64,000 nucleotides of DNA, taken from the NCBI GenBank assembly GCA_028015205.1, contig CM051513.1, forward strand, positions 48,302,841 through 48,366,840, written 5' to 3'. Below the pieces are notes generated by a model. It was not told the origin of the DNA, did not search any database, and saw only the letters and a program-made list of their open reading frames with translations. The position numbers and the translations under genes are program-made. This stretch comes from Mytilisepta virgata (taxonomy: Eukaryota > Mollusca > Bivalvia > Mytilida > Mytilidae). Numbering within the stretch: the first letter of the stretch is position 1; every line of letters starts with the position of its first letter. Positions 34,880-47,400 of the stretch are shown piece after piece.

Positions 34880-35436
34880 ATGGATCCATTTAATTCTTCG
34901 AACGGAAATTTCTCGTCGACAAACATGACAAACAATAACCAAACAGCACCAAACGCGACATTGTTTTCGTTGCATTATGGAATTGGAGCAGCTATTTTCG
35001 GTCTGAACTTTATAAGTATTATAATTTGTATACTTGTAATAGTTTCTCTGATAAGGAAAAGGCAAGGATATTTTTTTAAATGGAAAATTGTGGACAGATT
35101 TATGATTTACAACACGGTTGGTGACCTTCTGCTGCATGTAGCCCAGGTCGCTTATGGCGTACATTCCTTCGTGAAGACAATTGTTTATAAACAATATTTA
35201 AAACCAGTCACAGGTATCGCATGTACGATTCACGCTTTTTTCATCCTTGAATTCGCTTATGCTCAGTTTTTTCTAGCAGTAATTGAAGCTATTTACGTCC
35301 TCGTGCTCATTGTGAAAAACAGACAGTTAGCATTGAAAAGGTATGACGTCGGGGTTCATGTACCAACATTCGGGATTCCTTTGTTTCTTTTGGTAGCAGC
35401 GGTATTGTTTGACCAACTGCAACCTCATATGAGATA
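34880..35436 (+). CDS. Receptor gene exon 1 (N-terminus to helix 4)
   Basis: The ATG at 34880 starts MDPFNSSNGNFSS. Upstream codons are open but contain no ATG. The exon ends two bases into a Tyr codon at 35436, and a TAG would follow if unspliced. An inverted-repeat element starts 7-10 nt into the intron. Confidence 0.85.
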
Positions 35437-38400
35437 GTAAGTTTAAGGGAGCAACCATTTGATTTTTATGGAAGGGGGAGGGGTGGGCTAGGATCAAATT
35501 TGAAGTAAAAAGGCAGTATCAGTTTAGGTGTGAAAAAATGCAGCACCTGTGTCAATCAGGAAATTTTTCGGTTTAAATGAAAATAAAACTTTAGGTAGCA
35601 ATAGCGGCCGAAAGGAAAAAAAGGGACCAAAATTTCGAAGAAAAAAATAGGCATGATCAAAATTTGATCCTATTCCCCCATAAAAATTAAATAGTTGCTC
35701 CCTAATTATGTAGGAAGCAAATATCTGATATTTAAGGGGGAGCAGGGACAAATTTTGGACATAAAATAGGCGTGTACGACAAAAAATCAAATCTCATGAT
35801 CCTGCAAATTTTTTGTTCGTGGTAAATGTTGTATTTCTTTGTTCTTCTATAGAAATCAAATGGTTTCTTCATAAATGTTAGAAACAAGAAGCACGTTTCT
35901 ACTTTTTACATGTTCTATTTTTAATTTTAATAGTACAAATACCATGAATACTGTCGTAATTGTTATATATAAATAATATATATTTTTCACTCTCATTTTA
36001 CACGGGTCTTAATGGTTTGTTTTTCCACATTTCGATTTGACTGTAGATCTAGGAAAAAGATTATATGGGAATCAGACTTAGACAAATGGGAATCAAACTG
36101 AGACAGTAAGGTTTATCTAAAACTAAGATAAGGTGTGAATCAAGATGAGGTGAAACTTTAATCAATTATATATCAACCTAAGATAAGATGTGAATTAAAA
36201 GAAGACAAGGTAGGAATCAAACTAAGACGAGGCGTGTACGAAACTAAGACAAGAGGTTCTAACTAAAGGCAAAATTGAAATTATATATAAAAACAAGAGG
36301 CTCCCAGGAGCCTGAATCGCTCACCTGGTCCTTAAGCTTTAAGGGAGTCTTTCATGAGCTATTACCCCTATAATGGATCATCTGACAACTTCGACCCAAT
36401 TCAGACTTTTGTAGAGCTCAATGAGCTGATTGTTTAAGCAAACAACAGCTTTTCTCTATTGACAACAACTTAATAAGTACAAATTTCAAAAAAAAAATAA
36501 AAAAAAGGGCAATAACTCCTACATGGGTGGTTACATCTTCTTCAAAATTTCAAAGCAGGTAGATCTTGAGGTGTTGAACACTTTAGCTTCCCATCAGAAT
36601 TTTGATATCTGTCACCATTTTTGAGTTATTTGCAAAAAACTGCAATTTACCCCTATGTTCTATTTTTAGCCATGGCAGCCATGTTTTTTTACAAATCAAA
36701 AATCCAAACGATATGTTAGTAGCACTCATGCCAAGGAACAACTACACTAAGTTTGGTTGCAATTAAACTTATGGTGTAAGAGGAGTTAACGATTTTATTA
36801 CAATGAATAAAGACTGCAAAAATGGTCAATTTTGATGATCTAAGGGGAATAACTCCTAAAAGGAATGAACCTACAACTTCGATCCTGTTACAAATTTTGT
36901 AGATCTTTGTGTGCCTAACAATATGAAATTTAAATTTTTCAAATTTCCTTTATAGTATCCAAGATATTGAGCTTAATAAGTGCAAAATTTGGAAAAAATG
37001 CAGAAAAAGGGCAATAACTCCTACATGGGTCGTTGGATCTTCTTCAAAATTTCAGGGCAGGTAGATCTTGAGGTGCTGAACACTTTTACCCTATGCCAGA
37101 ATTTTGATATCTGTTATGGTTTTTGAGTTATTTGCAAAAAACTGCAATTTACCCCTATGTTCTATTTTTAGCCATAGCGGCCATGTTTTTTTACGAATCA
37201 AAAATCCGAACGATATTTTTGTACACATAATGCCACTAAACAAATGTACCAAGTTTGGTTGCAATTGGACTTATGGTGTCGGACAAGTTAACGTTTGAAA
37301 AATTGTTAACAGACGACGACAGACGACGACGACGACGACGACGACGGACGCCAAGTGATGGTAAAAGCTGACATGGACCTTTGGTCCAGGTGAGCTAATA
37401 ATAAAATAATACAAACCATCCAGGATTTTTACCAAACTAGGACAGAAGCTTGTTCATGATCAAAAGATAATATCCAGGGGAAAATTTAGTAAAAAATATT
37501 TCCCCATTTGTCCGTATTTTACTGGACTTAGTTTTCTTCCAGTCAACATTAAATACAGTCTGCTGTTAAAGTTTTTAAAACATTAATTACTGTCTCAAAC
37601 CATCCTTGATTCTTACCAAATTTGGACAGAAGCTTGTTCATGATCAAAACATATTACACGGGGAACATTTTGTAATATTTCCCCCCATTTTCCGTATTTT
37701 ACTTACAAATGGACTCCCAGTTAGCATTAAATACAGTCTGCAGTTAAAGTTTTAAAACATTAATTACTTTCTTAAACCACCCTGGACGTTTACCAATCCT
37801 GTATTAGACCTGTATTAATGACCAGTTCCGGTTTTGTAATAACTGGACAGTTTTTACTGTATTTCAACTCATTAGTTAATAATTAGTCTTATTGCTTCAG
37901 TCTTCGCTTCTATTAAAGCTTTTATTCTGCTGAAGTCACTTGCGAAGCTAGTGAAAGAACAAAACTCCAGAGTTTTCAAGTCTAGAGCAAATATATATAT
38001 TTAGGGCTACCCTGTATCTTCGATATTTCTTGGGAGATCCACTGGGGAGATACATTATCTGGTTGTTATAATATTACACGTGTAGTTAGATACTGTATTT
38101 GCTGTGTTTATATGACAATGAAACATTGCCATCCCATATATTCATAAAAATCATTTGTGATTTAGAGAGTTTAAGTTATATTAAAACATAAACATCCACG
38201 ATGATTATAGTACCTAGTCAGTTTTCTGTCAATTTACTAAGATTTCCAGTTTCAAATGCACGAAGTTGCTCTGATTGTCTGCGGTGTATTGCGTGATGAA
38301 AGGTATTAGTGATCAAACTGCTATTTCTTCCTGTAAAAATCTTTGTAAGCAGTTCTTAATCTTTCGTATAGTGTTGAGAAACATTTCTCTTTTTTCAGAT

Positions 38401-41400
38401 ATTGATTTTTAGATATTTGATAAAAACTGTTTTCGTTATCTTATCCTTTTTCAAAACATTTGTTTCCCTTTTATCCTGTTATTTTGAAGGAATTAGATTG
38501 TTTTCATATTATCACGTACGATTTGATGCGAAGTTGTGCAAAGAGAATACATGAAACATTCATATCTTCCGTAAAATTTTACATCTTAATGGACACGCCA
38601 TATGACTTAATTGACAGTTCACTTATCTACTTACTGTGTGTCTCCTTCAAACTGCAATTGGGTTTTTCGGGAATATCTCCAATGTTTCTATACAACGAGA
38701 GTATAAAGTATTACACTACCTATTGTTTCCAATAGTCGTGATCGAACTATTGTCGTTTAAACTGCTAGGCACCTGTCACGGATCACGGGAGACCAACCAC
38801 AGAGCTGCCTAACGTATCCCCAGTTGGCAGACCCTCTGGTTGTGGGTCGTCTGGTCATATTACGGAAAGCCTGACTGTAGACCATAGTGGATAAATTGTT
38901 AGGAGAATGCCAAGCTCCCTGCATGCTAAAGACCCCTTCTGTAGTTTTCGAAAAAGAGTAGGCTAATGGCCGCTACAGAAGGCTAAATTACCCTACCATA
39001 CCCAACCATCCTCCTTTTACAGTGGCAGTCCAAATTGATTACCCTTTGTGTCCCCTATTTGAATTGTTTGATATATTGAACTGGTTCTCGTCCTGATGAA
39101 GGATGAAACTTTTTCCACTGGACGCTAAGCAACACCTAATCAATCAATCAATCGTTTCAACTGTTGAAATGCGCTATATATTTTACGAGAGCTGATTTTC
39201 AAATTTTTGTGTGCATTTCATTATTTTTTTGCAAAATATGTGACGTCACCACAAACAAATGTGACGTTGCAGAATATGTGCTAGTTCTGTTTTCGAAAAT
39301 TTGATGCATGGTGTTTGTTTAGACATACATAATTATTAAGCGAGCAAAGCTCGCTTTTAAGTGTATCAAATTTTGGATATATATGTGTATATATGATAAG
39401 GGCCAAGTATTCTACAATTGAAAAAGTTTCGGCAAGATGGCGGCGGCCGCTGCGTCCATTGTAACTGCTCTGCCATTCCAGTAGAGGCCGTGAAAATATC
39501 CGGGAAAACCAGAAATTATCACTAGGCGCATGTCCCATGAAATCATTAGTTCATTCGTCCCTTTATTTCTCGGACCCATTTTGGTATTTACGTCCGATTT
39601 AATTTGTCAACCTTATTCGATAAATATGAATACCAAAAATTAAAAAAAGGCACAAGCTTCGCTCTCTCCTCATGTCGCACCTGTCTCATATTATTTTAAA
39701 CGTGCAGAATATTAAAAAGGTCTGGAGTTTTTCACCAAGAAATCAGTTGCCAAAGTATGTGAGACACAAAGTATGTGAGACACAAAGTAATGAACTATTA
39801 TTATGACAGATGCCACTAGTTAATCATGCAGAACACACTTAAGGATGTTCGCTGGTCATTGTCATGTTTTTGAATTTTTGTCAGATGTTCAGATTCATCT
39901 GGTTTTATCCATTTGAATGTCATGTAAATTATTTTTCCCGCTAACACTAATTTTTCTTTTCATAAATCTTTTGCATGCAGAATAATAAGCCATTTGTAAA
40001 AATCTTATAAAGTCTTTGTTATTATTTTATGGTTAGCTATGTAAAATCAAGAGAGCATATTTTCCCCGCCAAATTTCAACGGCTTATATGTCGAAAACAA
40101 GCACACGGACCTAAATATTTTTTTTCGTTCTTTCAGTTCCATTATTAATCCACTATCAATATTTACCAGTGTTATGAAAATATTGTTATCTTGAAACTGA
40201 GCAGCGAATATCCTTAACATGAAGGCGTGAGTTCCCCAAATTTTTTTCTGTTCCTTTTTGTAAAAATAAATAATTGGGAATAAGATTTTTCCGGATTATG
40301 CTTCGGACTAGAGATATACAACAACATGGATAACAGGATAATCCTAACTCTCTGGTGTATAAAACAGACCATAAAGCAAAAATAGTATGATTACCAAAAA
40401 ACAAAAAAAAAGGTTTTATTGTACATCCATCATTTTGACAAGAGAGTCGGAATATGCTCGTTTTAACTGTAAAACTAGCTAAAGCTCTCAAAGCTTCAGG
40501 TCGGACACTGTCGCTCTATTAAAAGAGGACACGATCGATGGAAATATTATGGCTGGATGGGGAGTGGTGCGGTACGTTCCAATTGAACAAAGATTCGTGT
40601 TCCATTATGGTGAGTACCACATTGGTTCTTTAGAAATGACGCACCAGACGAACCGGAAGACTTAGTGAAAGTCGGTACGTAGCGCACAGTGGAAAGCACA
40701 CATGTATCTTGTTCGCAGCATCTGCTACTTCTTTGTTGACGTGTAAGCGCACTACTTTTTCAAAATATACTACTGTGTATGGCACGCCGTTTTTATATTT
40801 ATTCAAATTCCAAGATATCTTATTTATTTAACAAGATATCTTATTAAGTATTAAGGTATCTTTAATTTTTAGAAGATATCTTATTTAATTTGAAAGTAAA
40901 TAAGATATCTCTATAAGTTAATAAGATATCTCTATAAGTTAATAAGATATCTCTATTAGTTAATAAGATATCTCTATAAGTTTATAAGATATCTCTATTA
41001 GTATATAAGATATCTCTATTAGTTTATAAGATATCTTATTAAGTATATAAGATATCTCTATTATTAACTATATAAAAGATATCTTATATAGTTAATAAGA
41101 TATCTTATAAATTAATAGAGATATCTTATTAACTTATAGAGATATCTTATATATTTAATAAGATATTTTTATAACCAGTTAAATAAGATATCTCTATAAG
41201 TTAATAAGATATCTCTATAAGTTTATAAGAGATCTCTATTTGTTTATGAGATATCTCTATTAATTTATAAGATATCTCTATTAATTTATAAGATATTTCT
41301 ATTAGTTAATAAGATATCTTACTTCTTTATAAAGATATCTCTTAAACACATACTTTATTAGATATCTTATAATGTTTATAAGATATCTTATAAACTAATA

Positions 41401-44400
41401 GAGATATCTTATTAACTTATAGAGATATCTTATATATTTAATAAGATATCTTTATAACCAGTTAAATAAGATATATCTATAAGTTAATAAGATATCTCTA
41501 TAAGTTTATAAGATATCTCTATTTGTTTATAAGATATCTCTATTAATTTATAAGATATCTCTATTAATTTATAATATATCTCAATTAGTTTATAAGATAT
41601 CTTATTTAACTAAATAAGATATCTCGAAATTAAATAAATATAACAACGGCGTGCCATAACTGTGTGTGTGTCTAGATGATACATGTATTCAATCCCACTG
41701 GAACCTTTATGCTGGTAACGTTTTAAGCATAGATTTATTTTTAGTCAAACGTTGGGGTTTTTTAAAAGCGAAAGCTTATCAGCTAGCATTGCTGGATTAT
41801 TGTTGTCACGACGGTGAACTGGGACAAAGTACTCCCAATCTGCATATAGTTCTTATTGTAGTCTAAAGGCTTTAATTTAAATCAAGGTACAATGCATAGG
41901 ATTCCATTCAGTGTTATTCACTGAAGAATATCATTTATAGAAAGATAGCTCTATCGAAAAACAAATGAGTGTTAAGAAGTTACAGACGTACGAGCGAACG
42001 CGAGGGAAATTCAGTTTAATTTACAAGCAAGAGTGTCCGTAATTGTTACCGGCTGGTGACAGTCGGTAATTTTAATATGTTCAGTAAGTTTATTACTTTC
42101 AGTGTTTACATCGTCTTTCTAAACCATGCCAACCATCGACTGTATTAAAAACAGTTGAAATAGGAACGATTTAAAAATAAATTTTCCTACCTGGAAGTTA
42201 ACTTTTTCGAAAAGAAATACAAAACAAGTACGGAATGGACGTGTGTATTCCTGTTTCTTAGAACACCACATTTGAAATATTTAAATGAAATGAACAAATT
42301 TTTAGAAAACAAATCCACTTATTAGTGATATTAAAAAAGTTATGGTTATATAAATTCTAACAAGACGAATGTCAACAAATGTTGAACACATGTAGTAAAA
42401 CTGGAGCAAGATAAAGGTCACGTGTTTCGTAATTGTCAACAACATTCCGGGTCGATTAAAGTTTGCTAATGTTTTCGTCTTTAACATTAACACAGGTACT
42501 TGAAGGATCAATGAAGATAATTTTTTGAAAGCAAAAAGAAATAACAATGCCGCAAGTATGACATATTATTACGTTTTCCTATTATTAACTTGCATACACC
42601 AGGTGGAACTTATGCTTAATTGTGGTGTGAAGAAATGGGGACTGAACGAACAAATTCTATTTTTTCAACGATTTTCATATACTACTAAATATTGGTATGT
42701 TTTGTAGTAAAAACATTACAATGACTTATGAGTATGTATTGTAAAAATAAGTCACAATTCATACTTGCGCTTTTATTATTAAGTCTCCCAGTTTAAAAGA
42801 AGTGGAAATTGACGATCTGCTGTCATATTGGAAGGAGGGCTTTATCCACCCTCTTAAGGGAATACGATACAATAAGGTTCCTCCACTGAATATTTGCTGA
42901 AAATTTACCAGATGGTCAATTTTTATGTATACTTTTCAAATATGTAAAATAAAACATACCTTCATGACTTAGTTTTTAAGATAATCAACACTGATTTTGG
43001 TATATTTTTCATTTTTCAAGAATGTCACAAAAAAGTCTATGACATTTTAACGAAAAAAGATAACTTCACTGCAGGTCTTTTGTAAAATATCCTCAACTAC
43101 ATAGACATTGTCTTCTAACAAATAACTGATGAAAAAGATTGATAAAATTATTAGGAAATTATGCAAATTTAATTCAAATAAGGAATACTGATAATAATTT
43201 GGTAACTTTAGATGCATGTAAAAAAAATCCTCCACTGATTTTTTCTTTAAATTTAAGTATACTTAACTTTACGTAATGAGCTTCTGTGTGCAAAAGAAAA
43301 AATTGGGGTCCATGTGCTTATTGCAGAGATATTTGAGAAAAACCCCAAATTTAAGAATGGTATAAAGGTTTTTCTTGAAGGATGCTATGATGTCACAATG
43401 TGTATGTCTTGGCGACGTCATTATCTCCCCCTGCTAATGTATCGTTTCCCTTAAACCCCTTAAAATTCACATATTTTCAAATAACTATGTAATAGTTGAG
43501 ATCTCAACATGCATTTGCTTTCTCCTTTCGAGAAGACACATAGATGACGCTTTCATTGATTATGGGGGTTACCTAGGAGGTACGCCCTGCACCTCAAAAT
43601 ATATTAATTTGTCTTTAAAAATTTGAAAACATTGAGATTCCCACTCTATAACCATATCTTAATTTAGAGTATCCTTTGTGAATTTTAGTTTCATTACATT
43701 TTTTTTTATGAAGGACCCAGTAAACACTTACAAATCTTTTTGTAGTAATTTAAAATCAATTCCTAATGAGTATGCCTGACATAATTCATTTACATCTATT
43801 TTTTTAAATCGTGAAAAAAATTTGACTCCTCCTTTTAAAAATCCTCTTTACAAATTAACTAAATATTAATGCCTATTACAGTAGGATGTTAGCATCAGTG
43901 CTGGACAAAAGTACTTAGTGCTATGTTTAATATCCATCTCCCATCCATCTGAAAATCTCTTAAAATATTGGAATTTTTAAACTTCGAAGCCAGAAAAATA
44001 ATTGAAACTTTAGAGTAAAGAATTCGTTCTGATGTTATAAGATTGCTATTGACAGGTATGAAGTTCTTAATGTATCTTTCAGACAGTAAGCAAAAATTAA
44101 ATATAATTAGGGTTTTAACGTAGAAAGGAATGCTTATCCGGAAATATTCGACGTGATAGGTCTTTAATGTCTATACAAATAAAAGATTTTTTTTACTTCA
44201 CCAATGGGTTTATTTTTTTTTTCGACAGATAAACCCCATTAAGATTCTATCTTTTAAGTAGTAGTGACAAGTCAAAGGAAATGACCACGAGGCGAAGTAT
44301 TGCGGCATACATTCCGTTTGTCTACATTTTGTGCTCACCTGGCTCAAAATGACATGTGAGCTTTTGCCAACACTTGGCGTCCGTCGTCCGTCGTCATAAT

Positions 44401-47400
44401 CTTTCCTATAAAAGTCTTCTCCTCTGAAACCACTTGGACAATTGCAGCACAACTTAGCAGCAATAATCCTTAGGTGGTCCTTTTTCAGAATTATATCCAA
44501 TGACCCCGGATGTCATCCAAAATGGCCACCAGAGCCGAACATAGTTCAACAAAGGACCCTATGGGGAATTTAATTAAAGATCTTGTCTAAAACCATTTGG
44601 CACATTGAAACAAAATTAAGCAGCAATGATCCTTAGGTTGTCCTCTTTCTGAATTGTATCCGATGACTCGGCCCGTCGTCCAAGATGTCCGCCAGAGCCG
44701 AACATATTTTAACATAGGACCCTACGGGGAATTTAATTAAAGACTTTCTTATCTGAAACCACTGGGCCAATTGGAACAAAAGTTGGCAGCAATGGTCCTT
44801 AGATGGTCCTCTTTCAGAAGTTTATTCAAAAACTGGGCCCGTCATCCAAGATGGCCGCCAAAGCCAAACATAATCTAACATAGGACCCTATGAGGAATTT
44901 AATTAAAGCACTTCAAGTCTGAAACAACTTGGCCAATTGGAACAAAATTAAGCAGCAAAGCTTTTTAAGTAGTCTTTTTCAGAATTATATCCGATGACCC
45001 CACCCGTCATCCAAGATGGTCGCCAGAGCCAAACATAGTTTAACAGGACCCTTTGGGAAATTTACTTAAAGACCTTCTTGTCTAAAACCACTTGGCCATT
45101 TGGAAAAAAACTTGGCAGCAATGGTCCTTAGTTGGTCTACTTTCAGAAATTTATCCTATGAGCCCACCCAACATCCAAGATGGCTACCAGAGCCGAACAT
45201 AGTTTAACATAGGACCTAAATGTAAAAATCCCTGAAAGATTTTCTTGTATGAAACCAGTGAGCCAGTTTGAATTTGACAGCAATGTTCCAGACTTCCAGT
45301 CAAGATGGACATAGTCCAGGTGTGCGATACATGCTCCTGGGAACCTTTAGTTCTCTTGTGCCTACAATCCAGATTTTAGCACTCTCATCTATGGAAAGAA
45401 TTAATATTCTTTGTGCTATGCCTACATACCAAAAATGAAAAGAATTAATATGCTTTGTGCTACGCCCACACACTAATTGTTCTGTACTTTAGTTTCGAGA
45501 GGAAAAGTGTTCGTGACCACATAAGCTAAGCTTTGCTATAAGTCTTTGAACGGAGTTCATTATACATGTAATAAAACGTATCACAAAATACCGAAATAAA
45601 ATGGAGAAACATTTGTCACTTTTCCGGATATTATATTTGAAGACCTGTTTTTTTGTGGTTATATATGTTTAAAAATGTTTCCCTTACATATATCTCGTAC
45701 ATTGTAATATATTTTAATTAAAAGGAATTAAATTTGATTGTAAGATCATAATGATTTAAATCAAAGACGTATAAAGAGACTATCTATCGTCAGTAGAATT
45801 TTAAAGTGGCGGATTCCATTAATGGGACAGAACATGCTTACCATTCCGAGGCACACGATTTCACTCAGGTTACTCAAATGTTTTTGTGTAAACTAATTCG
45901 AAGTTTCTCCGTCATACATAGCTTCGTTCTTAGATAGTTTTTGCTTTACCGTTTTAATTGATCATTTTGGCATCTTTAAATTAGCTTTTCAGCTTTTTTT
46001 TAAATTGTTATTTTGTTTTTCAAAATGTTCAGTCTTTAGCTAAACTGACGAGTCAGCGAAATGTGCACATTTTGGTATCAAATAATTTTGTTAGCCCCCT
46101 ACCCTAAAATATACGTAATAATTTGTTTAAATTAAGCAAAATTCAACTTAGGCGTATATGCATTGGGGAGTGTTAATTTGGAAATGAAGAATCCTTCGTT
46201 ATGATTTCGCGTATTTGTTTTACATTACATGCCTACCTTTCATAGAAAACACGATCGGTGAAAATATGGTTTAAGAACTATGACCTTTTACTTGCTGGAG
46301 ATGAAACCTTTGAATATCTTAATGAAATCTTTTAAGAGATATATATGTCACGGGTCTGAATAGTACTTTACAGATATAATGTTTTTCCAACATAATCGGA
46401 AGTTGTTCCGGAAATATATGACATAGCAATTGATTGAACCTAATAGAATTTGTCATAGATAGATTTTTTCTGAAAGAAACAGCGCCGGTGGCTGTTAATA
46501 ATATCATTCGAACCAATACCATCAACTTTCCCCTTTAAGTAGCTTTGACCAGTTAGGACAGTAAAAGTGAATCGATCGATTATTATCACCGACCGCCCCT
46601 ATAAAATGGGTCTTGCCAAACCTGAGTTGATGAAAGAATTTGATCCAGTAATAACAAAGTAAAACACTCCAACCCACCCAATATTTTTAGAAGTTTTCAA
46701 TTAACTTGAAATAGCCTTAAAGAAAAGAATCTGAAATTTCGAATTTGACTACTGTTTACACTAAGTTTTCTTTGTTATCCAAAGCACGACATAAACGATT
46801 GAATCCATTTGACTTCAAAATATGATAATCGTATAGTTTAATTATATTATACAATTATGGCACTCTACTGAGTGCAGTATCATGTTTTTTGGACCACTTA
46901 ACAGCAATATTGCCCAAGGCCAACGACCGCGGGCAATATTGCATTAAGCGGTACGCAAAACATGATATTGCACGGCAGTGAAGTGCTATAATTGTTTTAT
47001 GACATTTCACTTTAGAGAGCATGAATCGGAAATAACCTGTTTCTAAAAACAGTTCACCGTGCAATATCACTTTTACTATGCAATATCACAAAATATGGAC
47101 TGGTTTGAAACACAGTGTTTCTATATAAATCTAAAACTACGAAATGTAATAAAGAAATTCATGTAAAAGTACCATTTTGTCGACTATGATGACCTCGACT
47201 TATCCCAAAGAAGATGTATTTGGTTTTATATGAAAACGAAAGAATTATATGGTGTACATCTGTGCGGTAACACTAATAAAGTCAAACATTCTACTAGGTA
47301 TATGCTGCTTACACTATTAGCTTTCTGTGTCAAGTTTTCAGTTAAAAAAATATTTAATTGTTTCCAACTGACAAGAAGTTTGATGCACAAGATACGCACA

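Noticed and set aside
34805..35194. 129-codon minus-strand ORF
   Set aside because: Antisense of receptor exon 1, which has clear hydrophobic helices and a spliced partner.
39240..39275. Pair of CRE-like TGACGT sites
   Set aside because: Only one is a full palindrome and no other promoter element or exon lies close by.
40778..41658. CRISPR-like array
   Set aside because: There are no unique spacers; the unit is a continuous AT-rich satellite bounded by TIRs in a eukaryotic intron.
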